From NCBI GenBank assembly GCA_963978545.1, contig OZ021725.1, positions 6,068,093-6,132,092 of the forward strand: a stretch of 64,000 bases of DNA, written 5' to 3'. Below the pieces are notes generated by a model that worked only from the letters and a program-made list of their open reading frames with translations, ran no database searches and was not told where the DNA came from. The position numbers and the translations under genes are program-made. This document shows positions 23,352-34,568 of the stretch, in pieces (position 1 is the stretch's first letter; every line of letters starts with the position of its first letter). The DNA is from Linyphia triangularis (lineage: Eukaryota > Arthropoda > Arachnida > Araneae > Linyphiidae).

Positions 23352-23932
23352 AATAGACAGTAACAACATCTCGCTAAAACTTTACTCTTTTTTTTTTTCG
23401 GTATATCCTTAACTAGAATAATCGAAGAATCTCCAAGTTTTTCAGTTTTATTGCCAATACATAAATCTAGAAATCTGAAATCTAGGAATTTTTTTTGATC
23501 CAGTCTGTCGCAAGCGCAAAAATTCCAATTAAAACAAGAGCGTCTCAAAAGTCAAAGATGATAAATGAAGCCTTTTAAGAGGCTACTTTTCCCCCTTTTT
23601 AAAAAGGTGATAGTTTAAAGATATGCGTCCCCTCCTGAATAAGGGAAAGGAGCAAAGGGAGCATTTTCTGGTGATCCATCAATCCTCCGGTAGCAGCAGC
23701 TGGGATAGTCTGTCGTCTCCAAGGCTATCCACATAGAAAGCAGGCTGTTCTCATAGCTTTCCTCCTTCCTATCACAGTTTTACTTCATTTCAACCTTACG
23801 GAAACAAAAAAAAGTGTAATATTTTATTCCACGCTATTGTTGAAAAACATGTTTTTCGTCAACTGTAAAGTACATATTAAAAGTTAACAGAAAAAAATGC
23901 ATTCCTTAATTTACACATGTATGTGTTTAAAT
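23352..23932. other. Unassigned; short GC-richer patch
   Basis: No gene established. At 23595-23770 the minus strand holds an open frame of about 55 codons (…ENSLLSMWIALETTDYPS…) of mixed composition, without a recognised domain or a convincing splice context. Confidence 0.3.
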
Positions 23933-24662
23933 TAAGGTATACATATACATTAGGAATTGCGAAATTTGACTTTATTTTGCGTTTTTGTTTTTTGGTTTTA
24001 AAATATTCCCGAATTCATTACCATTAAAATGATACCATTTTCTTTCTGAGACTCAAATTACTTTTTAAATTACAATAGGTTTTGTGAACCTGTTTTGTAT
24101 CACGTTCATTAGTGTAGTAAACTTTAAACGCGTTTTCTGAAGACTTACATTTTGGTGTTATATGACTTTACACCAACGATCATAACTTCATAAAAAATGG
24201 TCCGATTTACAAAATTCTAATTTTGTTTTGTATACAATAGTTGTGAATGTGTTTTCTATGGAGAATCTAATATATATTGTTATGAACAAATTTTTTATGC
24301 TTATTTTAATCTTAATTTTTTGTTAAAAACTATGTATTTTTTAAAACTTTTTATTTAAAAACTTATAATTAAATAAATATTGAAGCCAAATTCAAAATTC
24401 TCCATAGGAACATGCGTCAATATAATATATCTTATTTGCAATAAAAAATAATACCTCTAAGTTCATTACAAGTTTATTTATGTATGTTCTAATAATGTCC
24501 TAATTAATCACTTTAACTGCAATTAGCTGATTAAAAAATTGACGGGGAAAAAAGTTTTTATATAAAAATGCTTCATTTTTAATTCTGATATACTGCCAAA
24601 AAGTTTGAAATTATAACCTAAAAATTAAAGAATATCGTCTCAATTGTATATGTATACCTTAA
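23933..24662 (-). mobile_element. MITE C, copy 2 (inverted)
   Basis: TTAAGGTATACATATACATT at the left and gtatatgtataccTTAA at the right; 730 bp. Inverse of the copies at 2722 and 44454. Confidence 0.88.
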
Positions 24663-25080
24663 AGAATGCATTTCTCTGTTAACTATAAATACGTATTTTA
24701 CAGCTGTCGATCAATACGTATTTCTACAATTACGTGGAATGAAATATTACGTAGATTTTTCTCCCTCCCCCCCATTCAATTATATTTATTATATTTTTAT
24801 TCATGAAGAAGAAGATGGGCGAAAATATTGGAATATCTGCTGGGGGATGGTCCAAATTTCTGTTTCCAAAACCTTTTAAAACCAAAAGCTTGTTCTGTAG
24901 ACGTTTGTTCAAACGTTCATACGTCTCCTTCCCCAAAAGCTCAAGGGGGGGGGGGGGGGGAATAAAATAAAAAAGATGAAACAAAAGAAAAATGCAAAAA
25001 CTTACGAAACAGAATGGAAAAAATATCTTGACGTTGAAATGACGCTTTCATGTCTTTATTGAAAGAATCTGTTAATTACA
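24663..25080. other. Unassigned, with G-run
   Basis: No gene; a run of about 17 G near 24944-24960 and a C-rich run near 24764-24773. Confidence 0.4.
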
Positions 25081-25084
25081 TTGT

Positions 25085-25690
25085 GGAGAATGCAAAGCTC
25101 TGACGGGAATGCATCCCGAGGCATCTAACATGATTGACCGAAACTATAACCGTTGGGCAAAAGCGATCGCCAGAGTTGAAGGGAAATTACATGTTTTTGA
25201 AGTGACTATCACAGTACTAAACTCGCAGTGAGTCGGACGAGGGTATGACGAAATGAAAAGACCTGTCACCAAAATCTGACTCCATATCAGATGGTTGCTT
25301 GTTCGTGTCACTTTCGTGTCACCACTGTGAAGGATGCAAGGTCCAGGCGGGAATCGAACCCGAGGCATCCAGCAAGCTAGACCGAAACTATAATTGTTGG
25401 GCAAAAGCGATCGCCAATGTCGAATGGAAGTTTCGGGGTTTTGAAGTGACCATCACAGTACTAAACTCGCAGTGAGTCGGACGAGGGTATGACGAAATGA
25501 AAAGACCTGTCACCAAAATCTGACTCCATATCAGATGGTTGCTTGTTCGTGTCACTTTCGGGTCACCACTGTGAAGGATGCAAGGTCCAGGCGGGAATCG
25601 AACCCGAGGCATCCAGCAAGCTAGACCGAAACTATAATTGTTGGGCAAAAGCGATCGCCAATGTCGAATGGAAGTTTCGGGGTTTTGAAA
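25085..25690 (-). repeat. Tandem triplet of a tRNA-like unit (~244 bp)
   Basis: The marker aagcgatcgc recurs at 25161, 25404 and 25649 (spacing 243 and 245). On the minus strand the units carry a tRNA-like head (ggcgatcgcttttgcccaac ... ggttcgattcccgcc), so this is a head-to-tail array of a tRNA-derived SINE. The last two units are nearly identical; the first is a partial, more diverged head. Confidence 0.75.
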
Positions 25691-25744
25691 TGACCACCAC
25701 AACATTGTTGCCAACCGAATCCGGAGTTTTTAGTTGGAAATAAA

Positions 25745-26735
25745 AGATAATAATAAACAAGTGCGTGACGTCAAAGATGTTTGAAGGCTATTTTGAAAAA
25801 CATTGTTAAGATTAGATATTTTGGAGGGAATTTGCCTTGTTACAATGATTGATGCTCAATAAATTTGATCGGTGTTTGTCCAACACTGTCTTATCGAGAC
25901 AATTAAGTTGTTCATCGAAATTTTCTTTTTTTGTTGCAAATATATTTTAATCTAAGTACTTGAGAGCTCATAACATTTCTATTGACTGTAATTGAAATTT
26001 TGGAATTCCTGAAATTGAGTTTGTTGACTTTGAAATCAAAGGAATTGCGTTTGTCAAATAAATCAACAGTTGAACCATTTTCGTCGACGGTGATAAGTAG
26101 GAAATCAGCTGAGTTATGATAATTGTTGGTTTTTAATAGTTGAAGTTCAATAGGATAGATTTCTTGAAGAGAAATATTACTTAAGTTATTGAAATCGAAA
26201 ATAATAAAATCATCAATGTACCGAAAAGCATTTGGAGTTCGGTATGTATAGGTTGTTGTTTTTTTCCTTTTTTTTTTTTTTTTTTTTTTCATAGAAGTGG
26301 AGAAAAAGGTTGGCAAGAAGACTAGAGAAGGAACTCCTTTTAGGCATACCAGTGACTTTGGAGAAATATATTTTCAGCATTGAAAATGTAGTAATTAAAA
26401 CAAACAGTAGTTGACAATGTTTTCCCAGAAAGAAAAATCAAATTCAAAAATTGTTGTCACCAATTGTTGAGTTTATTAGAACCAATAGAATTTCTGTCAT
26501 TGAATCATCAGACCTAATTTTGTATTATACAATCTTGACCATGCAATCCATTTAACCTGAGATCAAGCTGTGTATATACTTTAATAACACAAACGTGCCC
26601 CTACAATTTTTTGGCATATTTTTTAGCAGTTTATGGTCTGAATATCTTATGATATTTTAAAAGCTCTTCTCGCGTTGCATGATGCTTGAAATTTCGTTAC
26701 TTTTTTCAAACCAATTTATTTGTAGTGACGTCTCG
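25745..26735. other. Unassigned
   Basis: No supported gene. A minus-strand frame at 25912-26316 (134 codons) starts inside a poly-Lys tract made by an A/T run; it reads ...RYIDDFIIFDFNN..., where Y-[IV]-D-D is faintly like a reverse-transcriptase catalytic box, followed by LKTNNYHNSADFLLITVDENG. I treat this as a possible retroelement relic only. Confidence 0.3.
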
Positions 26736-26737
26736 TT

Positions 26738-27551
26738 TACTTAACAAAATAGTATTCTTTATTGACTTCTTGTGTCATCCAAGATATGCTACTTAACAAA
26801 ATAGTATTCTTTATTGACTTCTAGTGTTTTCCGAGAGATGGTACTTAACAAAATAGTATTCTTTATTGACTTCTAGCGTTATTCAAGAGATGGTACTTAA
26901 CAAAATAGTATTCTTTATTCACTTCTAGTGTTATCCAAGAGATGGTACTTAAAAAAATAGTATTCTTTATTGACTTATAGCGTTATTCAAGAGATGGTAC
27001 TTAATAAAATAGTATTCTTTATTCACTTCTAGTGTTATCCAAGAGATGTTACTTAATAAAATAGTATTCTTTATTCACTTCTAGTGTTATCCAAGAGATG
27101 TTACTTAACAAAATAGTATTCTTTATTCACTTCTAGTGTTATCCAAGAGATGTTACTTAACAAAATAGTATTCTTTATTCACTTCTAGTGTTATCCAAGA
27201 GATGTTACTTAACAAAATAGTATTCTTTATTCACTTCTAGTGTTATCCAAGAGATGTTACTTAACAAAATAGTATTCTTTATTGACTTCTAGTGTTATCC
27301 AAGAGATGGTACTTAACAAAATAGTATTCTTTATTGACTACTAGTGTCATCCAAGTGATGTTACTTAACAAAATAGTATTGTCATCTAAGAGATGTTACT
27401 TAACAAAATAGTATTCTTTGTTGACTTCTAGTGTTATCCAAGAGATGTCACTTAACAAAATAGTATTCTTTATTGACTTCAAGCGTCATTCAAGAGATGT
27501 TACTTGACAAAATAGTATTCTTTATTGACTTCTAGTGTCATCCAAGAGATG
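26738..27551. repeat. 52-bp minisatellite, about 15-16 units
   Basis: Contiguous units of tacttaacaaaatagtattc + tttattgacttctagtgtta + tccaagagatgt. One unit near 27372 is cut short. Units vary by point changes (gac/cac, gtt/ggt). No spacers, so not a CRISPR array. Confidence 0.93.
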
Positions 27552-28062
27552 TAAAACGAATGAGATTGTTCTCTCTTTCAACTACCAACCTTGGGACTGT
27601 CTTCCCTGGGGTAGCCTTTTTATTAGAGACTATTATTTTTGAGACGGTTGCTGTCCCCTCTGTATCGAAACTCCTGACAGGTTTCATTAAACTCTGAAGT
27701 GTGCCCCTCCCCCCTTCTCCCCTCACAACCCAAGTTGACCTAGAAAAAAAAAACACCTTGGTGAATATCGCTTATTTGATGGATGATTTCGTTTTTAACG
27801 GGTTAAAAGTACCTTCGTACTGTATCTAATTTTCCGAAGGCGAGTTTGATTTGAAGTTACAATAAGGAATTCATGGTTCCTTAAAGAATATAGACAATGT
27901 TTTGGGTCTGGGTTTCAACCTCTTTTTCCACAAACGGACATGGCGTAGCATTACGGAAGTTGCATGCAATTTGCGACTATTTCTTCCTTAATGCAATGTT
28001 TTTCATAAAAAGAATCTAGCGGTTTCGAATTGTTATATGCCAAATGCATTTGTGATGTTATA
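27552..28062. other. Unassigned
   Basis: No gene or repeat family recognised. Confidence 0.35.
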
Positions 28063-28066
28063 ATAT

Positions 28067-28747
28067 TGTTACGAATTTTTGTATATTTTTAAATATTTCG
28101 TAGTGTTAATTTTGTAAATAGGAAAATTTATGCACATCTCGCATAAGGCAGTGCAATAGTTGATCTTTAGTTTGCTTCCCCGCAATGTGTGTCTTAATGC
28201 TTAGTAAGGAGTTTTACAGAGATAATGCGGAGAAGCGAGTTTTACAAGGAGCAGGGCATTTAACATTATGGTAATGGCAATCTCGCCAAATTGGTGAGAA
28301 ATCGCCAAATGTCGCCAAACTTGGCGACATTTTCGGTCTCAATGTACATGTATAAAAATTTTCGACTACGATCTGGAAAGTTCTCCAAATATCTACCTCT
28401 AGAAGTTTCAAGAATGTTCGCCTCCCCTATATAAGACCGGCCAAGTGAGCGGGGAATGAGTGAGTTGACTTGAATTACTGAGTTGAGATACTGAGTCTCA
28501 GTGAGCATTCATAGTAGTTCCGAAAGCGAACTGTATTGCATTGTCTTTTGCAGAGATTTGAGCAGTTGTGTTGTCAAGTTTTTAACTGCTGTTTTGTGCT
28601 CCATTGTTGTGAAAAGAGCTGTATTGAGTCTACTAGAACGAGAAGTTCTGGAGTTGTAAGAGAATCTGTGAAGAGTTATATCGGAATAAATTCCTGCAAG
28701 TTTTGATCTGCTTTGGCTTCAAGTCTTTCGAACCCATCCACGCAACA
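28067..28747 (+). mobile_element. Solo LTR, family E copy 2
   Basis: 681 bp, TGTTACG..CGCAACA, ATAT duplications at 28063-28066 and 28748-28751. TATA box at 28428-28435, AATAAA at 28685-28690. The half-site array is shorter than in copy 1 (28282-28335). Confidence 0.88.
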
Positions 28748-28753
28748 ATATAA

Positions 28754-28917
28754 CAGAGTGGCCACAGAGCCTGGAAAACTTAAGAATCAGGGAAATGTCA
28801 GGGAATTTTTAAAAATGCCGCGAAAAGCAGAGGAATTTGCCACCATTGTTTAGAAGGTATGTTTCCCTGTTCATTCGTACCATAGCGCTATTTTCCCAGA
28901 GAATTTTGTGGCTGCAA
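28754..28917 (+). mobile_element. Element I fragment, copy 2
   Basis: agagtggccacagagcctgg then cagggaaatgtcagggaa, and a far end ttttgtggctgc. Internally deleted relative of 9896-11020. Confidence 0.6.
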
Positions 28918-29029
28918 TTGTTAGAAATTGCATGTCATGGAGTAATTTAAAGTTTTCATTACCGTCAAAACTATTTAAAAAAAAAAAAAAAAACAATTCG
29001 CATACCTCACTGGCTTACATCATGATCTA

Positions 29030-30130
29030 CTTGATCAGTGTGTCTATACACTTCCCATATATGCTCACAATTTTGAAAATTGGTACAAATGTCAACAGTG
29101 GTAAACATAGAAAAAGTAAGCTATTCCGATCTCGATTAATTCACTTTAAGGGGTGGAAAAGGGGTTTACACGTTCCAAACGAGGGATATTCGAATGTCCC
29201 ACTTCCCATGTGGTCACAACTCTAAAAATTAGTACAAATATTAACAATAGTAAACATAGAAAAAGTAAGTTATTCCGATCTCGGTTAACCCACTTTAAGG
29301 GCTCGAAAAGGGGTTAAACGTTCCAAACGAGGGTTATTCGAATGTCCCACTTCCCATATTGTCACAATTTTGAAAATTGGTACAAATATCAACAATGGTA
29401 AACATAGAAAAAGTAGGCTATTCCGATCTCGATTAATTCAGTTTAAGGGGTGGAAAAGGGGTTACACGTTCCAAACGAGGGATATTCGAATGTCCCACTT
29501 CCCATATTGTTAGAACTCTGAAAATTGGTGCAAATGTTAAGAAGGGCAAATGTAAAACAATAAATTATTCCAATATCGATTAATGAATTTTTAATGAACT
29601 ATCGCTGAGCAGAGCGTAGTGGACTAGAGCCAATTACAAGGCTGCCAGCATCTACTGTAGCACGAGCCTCGTGCTACAATGGACGTTGACAGCCAATTGG
29701 CTTTAATCTAATCCGCTCTGCTCTGCTTAGCGATAGTGGACGCCAAGCTTTAGGGATGAAAAGTCAACGTAACATTGAAACTATACGAGGAATATCTTAA
29801 TGTCTAACTTCCAATACAGTTAACAACTTTGAAATTTAGAACTGAGAGCAAACATAAACACAATGAAAACTTGATTAACTAATTAAAAAGGGTCCAAAAG
29901 GGGTTAAACGTTCTAAAAGAGGATTACTCAAATGTCTCATTTCCAATATATTCACAATTATAAATTTTGGAAAAAATGACAACAAAGGAAAGTTCCTATT
30001 TTGATAAATCAAATTGTCGGGATCGAAATGGGAGCAAACGTCTGAAGTGTAGAAAGAATACATGAATATCTTATGATTGCTAAAAATGCACATGATAAAA
30101 TTTCGTAGCGCAGTACGGGTATTCAGCTAG
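29030..30130 (+). repeat. 148-bp tandem repeat array, possibly Helitron-borne
   Basis: The gtaaacatagaaaaagta block recurs at 29101, 29250 and 29398, then decays at about 29546 and through 29790-30110. Interrupted by a foldback MITE. Ends gcgcagtacgggtattcagc + tagtt; CTAG followed by T preceded by a small hairpin (cgta..tacg) is like Helitron 3' ends, and internal tandem units are common in short Helitrons. 5' end not found. Confidence 0.6.
29598..29737. mobile_element. 140-bp foldback MITE
   Basis: Ends actatcgctgagcagagcg and its inverse cgctctgctctgcttagcgatagt (imperfect). A second, perfect hairpin sits at its centre (tgtagcacgag / ctcgtgctaca, 29656-29677). Inserted within the 148-bp array. 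Confidence 0.8.
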
Positions 30131-30860
30131 TTAAATATAAATGTCTAACATTTTTAGCATATATGAATATATTACACAATTTGAGTGTAGCGCTTTTTAA
30201 TGTTTTCGAAATTAAAGATTTTATACCGTTTTATTGCCACCAAAAATGACAATTTTTGAAAATTCTATAGAATATTAGATTTTTTTTTTTCTTCCGGAAA
30301 ATAAACAAAATATTTTAAAATGGTACATTCAAATTGCGTAATATATTAGTAAGAATATATGTTTAAAAGTTAAGGCTTTTTTCTTTAATAGTTTTTGAGC
30401 AAACGTTCTTTACGTATAAAAATTGCTGTTTGGAAACAATAATGCAAATAGACGCATAAATACTTTTTTAAAAATAGATAAAAAATACTTCTATTTTAGC
30501 GAGATTAAAATTTTTAGCACCGTCGTGTCGAATTCAAAATTGTTTTTAGGTGTTTTTTTTTACAATTATAATCTCAAAATGTTTTTTTTTTTTTTTTTTT
30601 ACGTCATCTAACTCTGACTCCCTTTAATGGATTTGGGTAGTGTTTGGATTTCGTCAAATTTTATTTGATTGACAGTGAACTTTAAGACACAACACAGTAA
30701 AAAGGGAAAGTATGAAGAGAGCACTTTCTAGTTGTTGTTCAAGTTTAGCTTTGTTTTCTAACAGCTCATAACAAAACTGTGTACAACACGTGAAAAGGTG
30801 TAGATTAAAATAAAATAAACAAATAAAAAATTTAAAAAAAAAAAAAAAAAAAAACGAAAC

Positions 30861-30901
<41 letters not shown>

Positions 30902-31548
30902 GTACTTTCGATAGGGCTTGCAAAGTTTTGTACAAATATCGGTATTTTTACCAAGAATCAAATTCAAGATGAAATTGCTCTTATTATTTATATGTTTTTT
31001 ATGGTGCCGATATTTATTTAAAAAAAAAAAAAAAATCTTTACATTTTTAGTGAACTCACAATTTTTTTCACACTTATTAAATGTTAGTTGAATTAGCATA
31101 TATATATATATATATACAAATTTATTCTATTAATATATTTATAACTGATTAATTGATTTTAATCACTTAATAAAGGTAATTGCATCAGTAATAACTCGAT
31201 GTTTAATTTGTTTACAATTTTACATGCAGATCATATGCAATAATTTGCTTTAAAAAAAATAAGAAGTTATCTCTGGTAAAAAACAAAAAAAAGTCTTACA
31301 CTGGTAAAAACTAGTTTCTCACATACCAAGTTTAAAGTTTTCCGCAGTTATTATTCGATACTGTGTACATAAAAAAAAATTATCGTCGTTAACACTTTCG
31401 CTGCCGATCATATATTAGCGTAGAATGTCAGGTTTCTTCCCCAGTCGCCTGTCCAGATCAGACTTCACCCGATCGGAGTTGCCGTTCTTTGCTGGAATTA
31501 CCTGAAACTGTGTTTTAAAAACACAAGCTTCCAGCTAACGTTATATGA
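30131..31548. other. Unassigned; long A and T runs
   Basis: No gene seen. A-run of about 21 (30834-30854) and T-run of about 36 (30862-30897) form a simple inverted pair; (TA)n at 31100-31116. Confidence 0.4.
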
Positions 31549-32213
31549 TAGACTGAGAGGCCACTGCAATTTTTAGACCCCATCGATCATCATTCTGAAT
31601 TTTTTATAGAAATTAAAGAAAAGTTAGTAGATTTCGAATCCGCTGGTCTGCCGTGACAAAAATGGCCGAGACTGGTCAAAAATCGACGTTTAATAAGTTG
31701 AACTAAATCCAATTGCCAAATGCTCCATAACTTGCCAAATAATGAGCATTTTTTTTTTTTATTTGGTAACCCTCACTCTTTAATTTTCAATTAAGAAGGT
31801 TGCAGACGATTCAGATATCTGGCGACGGTCTACTTGCATCTATTAAAAGGGAGCCAAGTTGGCAATAAACATTACGTCACGGATGACGTAACTGATGTCG
31901 CCAATTTGGCTTACTTTTAAAAAATATAAGTTTTCCGTGCCAAAGATCAGAAATCGTTTGCGCTTTTTCTCATTGAAAATCAAAATGAAGTGGGTTGCCA
32001 GACGAATAAGTTTGTTCTATTTTTGGCAAGTTATGACATATTTGGCAATCGGATTTTAGTTCAACTCATTCCAAGTCGATTATTGATCAGTTTCGGCCAT
32101 TTTTGCCTCGGCAGGCCAGTGGATTCCTAATCTATTCACTTTTCTCAAATTTCTCTAAAAAATTCAGAATGATATTCGATGGGGTCCAAAAATTGCAGTC
32201 GCCTCTCGCACTA
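31549..32213. mobile_element. Foldback MITE A, copy 4
   Basis: TAGACTGAGAGGCCACTGCA to tcgcctctcgcacta, flanked by TGA on both sides. CRE-like palindrome at 31872-31891. Confidence 0.88.
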
Positions 32214-32401
32214 TGAAGGAAGACGAGATGTATCTGCTATTTATGTCACATAAAAATATTATTTTCTTACTTCAGTTAATTCCATCATAAACAGCAACTT
32301 CGACCGGGTGCAGTCCGATCAGGACTTATTACTGGGGAGTAACAAGTCATACATGATCGACAGCGAATGTGTCATAAAAAGTGTTATGAATATCATAAGT
32401 A

Positions 32402-32810
32402 TTCAGTCATTAAAAGTACTTAATATTTTTGAACTTGTTTTCAAGGCCTTGAAAGTACTTGAAAATGCTTAGAGATGCTTAAAAGTCCTTGAAAATTCTT
32501 AGAGGTCCTTAAAAGTCCTTAATTTTTACGGATGTTGTAAGCCCAACTGTAAATTTTATAAAAATACAACTCAGACTTGCTATCCCCGCTTGACCGCCAC
32601 TTATCCGCACCGTATCGGAGTACTCTGACAAATTTTTACTACGCATGCGCCAACTTGTAACTCTTTGGTTGAATATACTTTATTAAAAATTTATATATAG
32701 ACATGATGCCTGAAAACAAATTTTCAAAGGTCCTGAAAAACATTATTTAGGTCCTTACAAGTAATTGAAAAGTTATTGATTTTCATTCTGTGATTTGAGT
32801 GGAAACCCTG
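32402..32810 (+). mobile_element. MITE D, copy 3 (left end damaged)
   Basis: Enters the family at ttcagtcattaaaagtactt and ends tgagtggaaaccctg. The CAGGGTTCCCAC left tip is lost. Confidence 0.75.
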
Positions 32811-32832
32811 TCATCGAAAACATAGTACCATT

Positions 32833-33549
32833 TTAAGGAGGTCTAGGACTCGGAATTTTTTCAATTCTCAAAAAAACTTTTATCATTATAAAAAATAATG
32901 CAAATATTTTTAAATAAAATGACATAAAAATTTTGTTTTTTTTCATTAGTAGAACTTGAAATATTTAAGTTTTTGTTACATGACGATATTATCTCAAACA
33001 TGCTATCTTGAAACTTTGAAACTCTTTTTCTCGATGATATTTTTTTGTGTCTTTTTTGAGATTGAATTGATAAAACTTAAAAACTACTTGCTATATAAGT
33101 CTATGAAACTTTGCACAGTTATTTTTTATATATTTTCTTTAATTTAAATTCAGGATTTTTTTATTTTTTTTTTTAATTATTTATTTTTTAAGTTTTTGGA
33201 GCTTAGCATAGTATGGAATTTATACTGTTTTTGCACAAAATATTTTTTTTAAAGTTTTTCTAATTACTTTATTGAAAAATCACGAAGACCATTTTTGATA
33301 TGAATTATAAAAAGAAATTTCATGCAAAACCGAAGTGATTTTTTTAAAAAAAGTTTTTTTTAGATATATCAAATTTAGAAAATATCAAAATTTTGAAGTT
33401 TTTTAATTTAAAAATAAAAAAAATTAAATTTGAATATTTAAAATAGTTTTTTAAGTTTCTAAGCATCATACATTACTGCATTAAAAAAATTTCAGAAAAA
33501 TAATTCTCAAAATAAAGATTTTAGAATTTTGAGTCCCAGATACCCTTAA
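32833..33549. mobile_element. TTAA element with GGAGGTCTAGGACTC ends
   Basis: TTAAGGAGGTCTAGGACTCG at the left and tttgagtcccagatacccTTAA at the right (imperfect inverse pair of about 27 bp). Very AT-rich, non-coding. Its right TTAA is also the left TTAA of the B element that follows. Confidence 0.7.
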
Positions 33550-34277
33550 GGGGGTCCAGTACCGAAATTTCTTCAAAAATCCCAATTTTTTTTTTCTGAT
33601 TTTAAAAAATAGTTCACAAATTCCTGAAGAGAATGATGTTTTTATCTTATTCCTTCGGTTATTAGAACTTCACAAAATTACCTGTGATTTAAACATCACT
33701 AACAGGCGTAACACATTGAAGCGTCTGCTTAAAGTGCGTTTTTCGAGCACTAGTGTTTTTCACAGATGTTGCATATTCAAATCGATATATCTCCAGAACC
33801 ATTAACAATTGGCAATTCAAATTTTTGGAGCATTTAATTTATATAGTTTTAAATATTTTGTCATCGCAGAATTTTATTTTTTTAATTCTGTTTTAAAATA
33901 TAACATTTAGCGTAAAAGATAACATAAAAAAAAAGCAAAAATTTCAATATTTTAACTTTGAGAATTTTTTTAATTTTTTTTAATTCACCTATCAAAATTC
34001 TGTGAAGACAAAATTTTCTTTGTATAATTATGTATTACAGAAAGCTTTCACTTTGAAAAAAAATTTATTTTTTCTCGACTTATATCAAAATACGCAAACA
34101 TCAATTATTAAGGATTTTTCTTGGTTTTTAAATTTTTTTTTTAAATAACTAAACACAACATTTAAAAAAACATTATCTCAAAGATATATAAATAGTATCT
34201 CATACATAAAATAAATTTTTGACGTAAAGATGTACATAAATAAAGTTTTTTTTATTTTCGGTACCGGACCCCCTTAA
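33546..34277 (+). mobile_element. MITE B, copy 3
   Basis: TTAAGGGGGTCCAGTACCGA to tttcggtaccggaccccc + TTAA, 732 bp. Ends 114 bp before the first recognised IMMP2L exon. Confidence 0.9.
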
Positions 34278-34391
34278 AGCTACCCAGTTCGGTAGTAATA
34301 TTTTAAAGTAGAATAACTAGTAATTTTCACCAAATTTCAGATGTGTACTTGTACCTTAAAACTGATATTCCGTTTGTCCCATGTCTTCTAG

Positions 34392-34457
34392 ATGTCCCCG
34401 TGATCCTGACCAAAAGCTTATCAAACGAGTGATTGCAGTCGAAGGAGAAACCATCAA
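34392..34457 (+). CDS. IMMP2L: IMMP2L internal exon (catalytic lysine region)
   Basis: A 66-bp exon bounded by a good acceptor (cccatgtcttctag) and donor (gtaagc). Its first base completes a codon begun in an upstream exon; 21 codons follow, including CPRDPDQKLIKRVIAVEGE, and the last two bases (AA) are completed by the G that opens the next exon to give Lys. The PxDPxQKxIKRV block is the conserved box of mitochondrial inner membrane peptidase subunits that holds the general-base lysine (expected to be K in IKRV). The exon is missed by ORF calling because it is short. A TTAA element ends 114 bp upstream and a piggyBac-like MITE starts 24 bp downstream of the donor. Confidence 0.9.
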
Positions 34458-34481
34458 GTAAGCACAAAAGTTCCTCAACTA

Positions 34482-34562
34482 TTAACCCTTTGCACTCGAG
34501 GCCTTTTTCGCTTGCGCAAACCTGCAACTCGAGACTATTTCGGCCAAATTCGGCAAACACTT
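34482..34562 (+). mobile_element. piggyBac-like MITE H, copy 2 (truncated)
   Basis: TTAACCCTTTGCACTCGAGG then a truncated interior (ctgcaactcgagac). Begins 24 bp after the IMMP2L exon. The right terminus is missing; the Tigger relic starts a few bases later. Confidence 0.75.
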
Positions 34563-34568
34563 TACAAG

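Noticed and set aside
23595..23770. Exon of an unknown gene on the minus strand (about 55 open codons)
   Set aside because: No domain, no convincing acceptor or donor, no partner exon; kept only as a remark on the unassigned interval.
25388..25714. 108-codon ORF with a repeated copy upstream (25144-25404)
   Set aside because: Both are readings of the tandem SINE units, hence the near-identical peptides.
26738..27551. Possible CRISPR array (regular repeats)
   Set aside because: Units are contiguous with no unique spacers and the genome is clearly eukaryotic; it is a minisatellite.
30834..30897. Rho-independent terminator-like A-run/T-run hairpin
   Set aside because: Simple homopolymer pair in a eukaryote; no adjacent gene.
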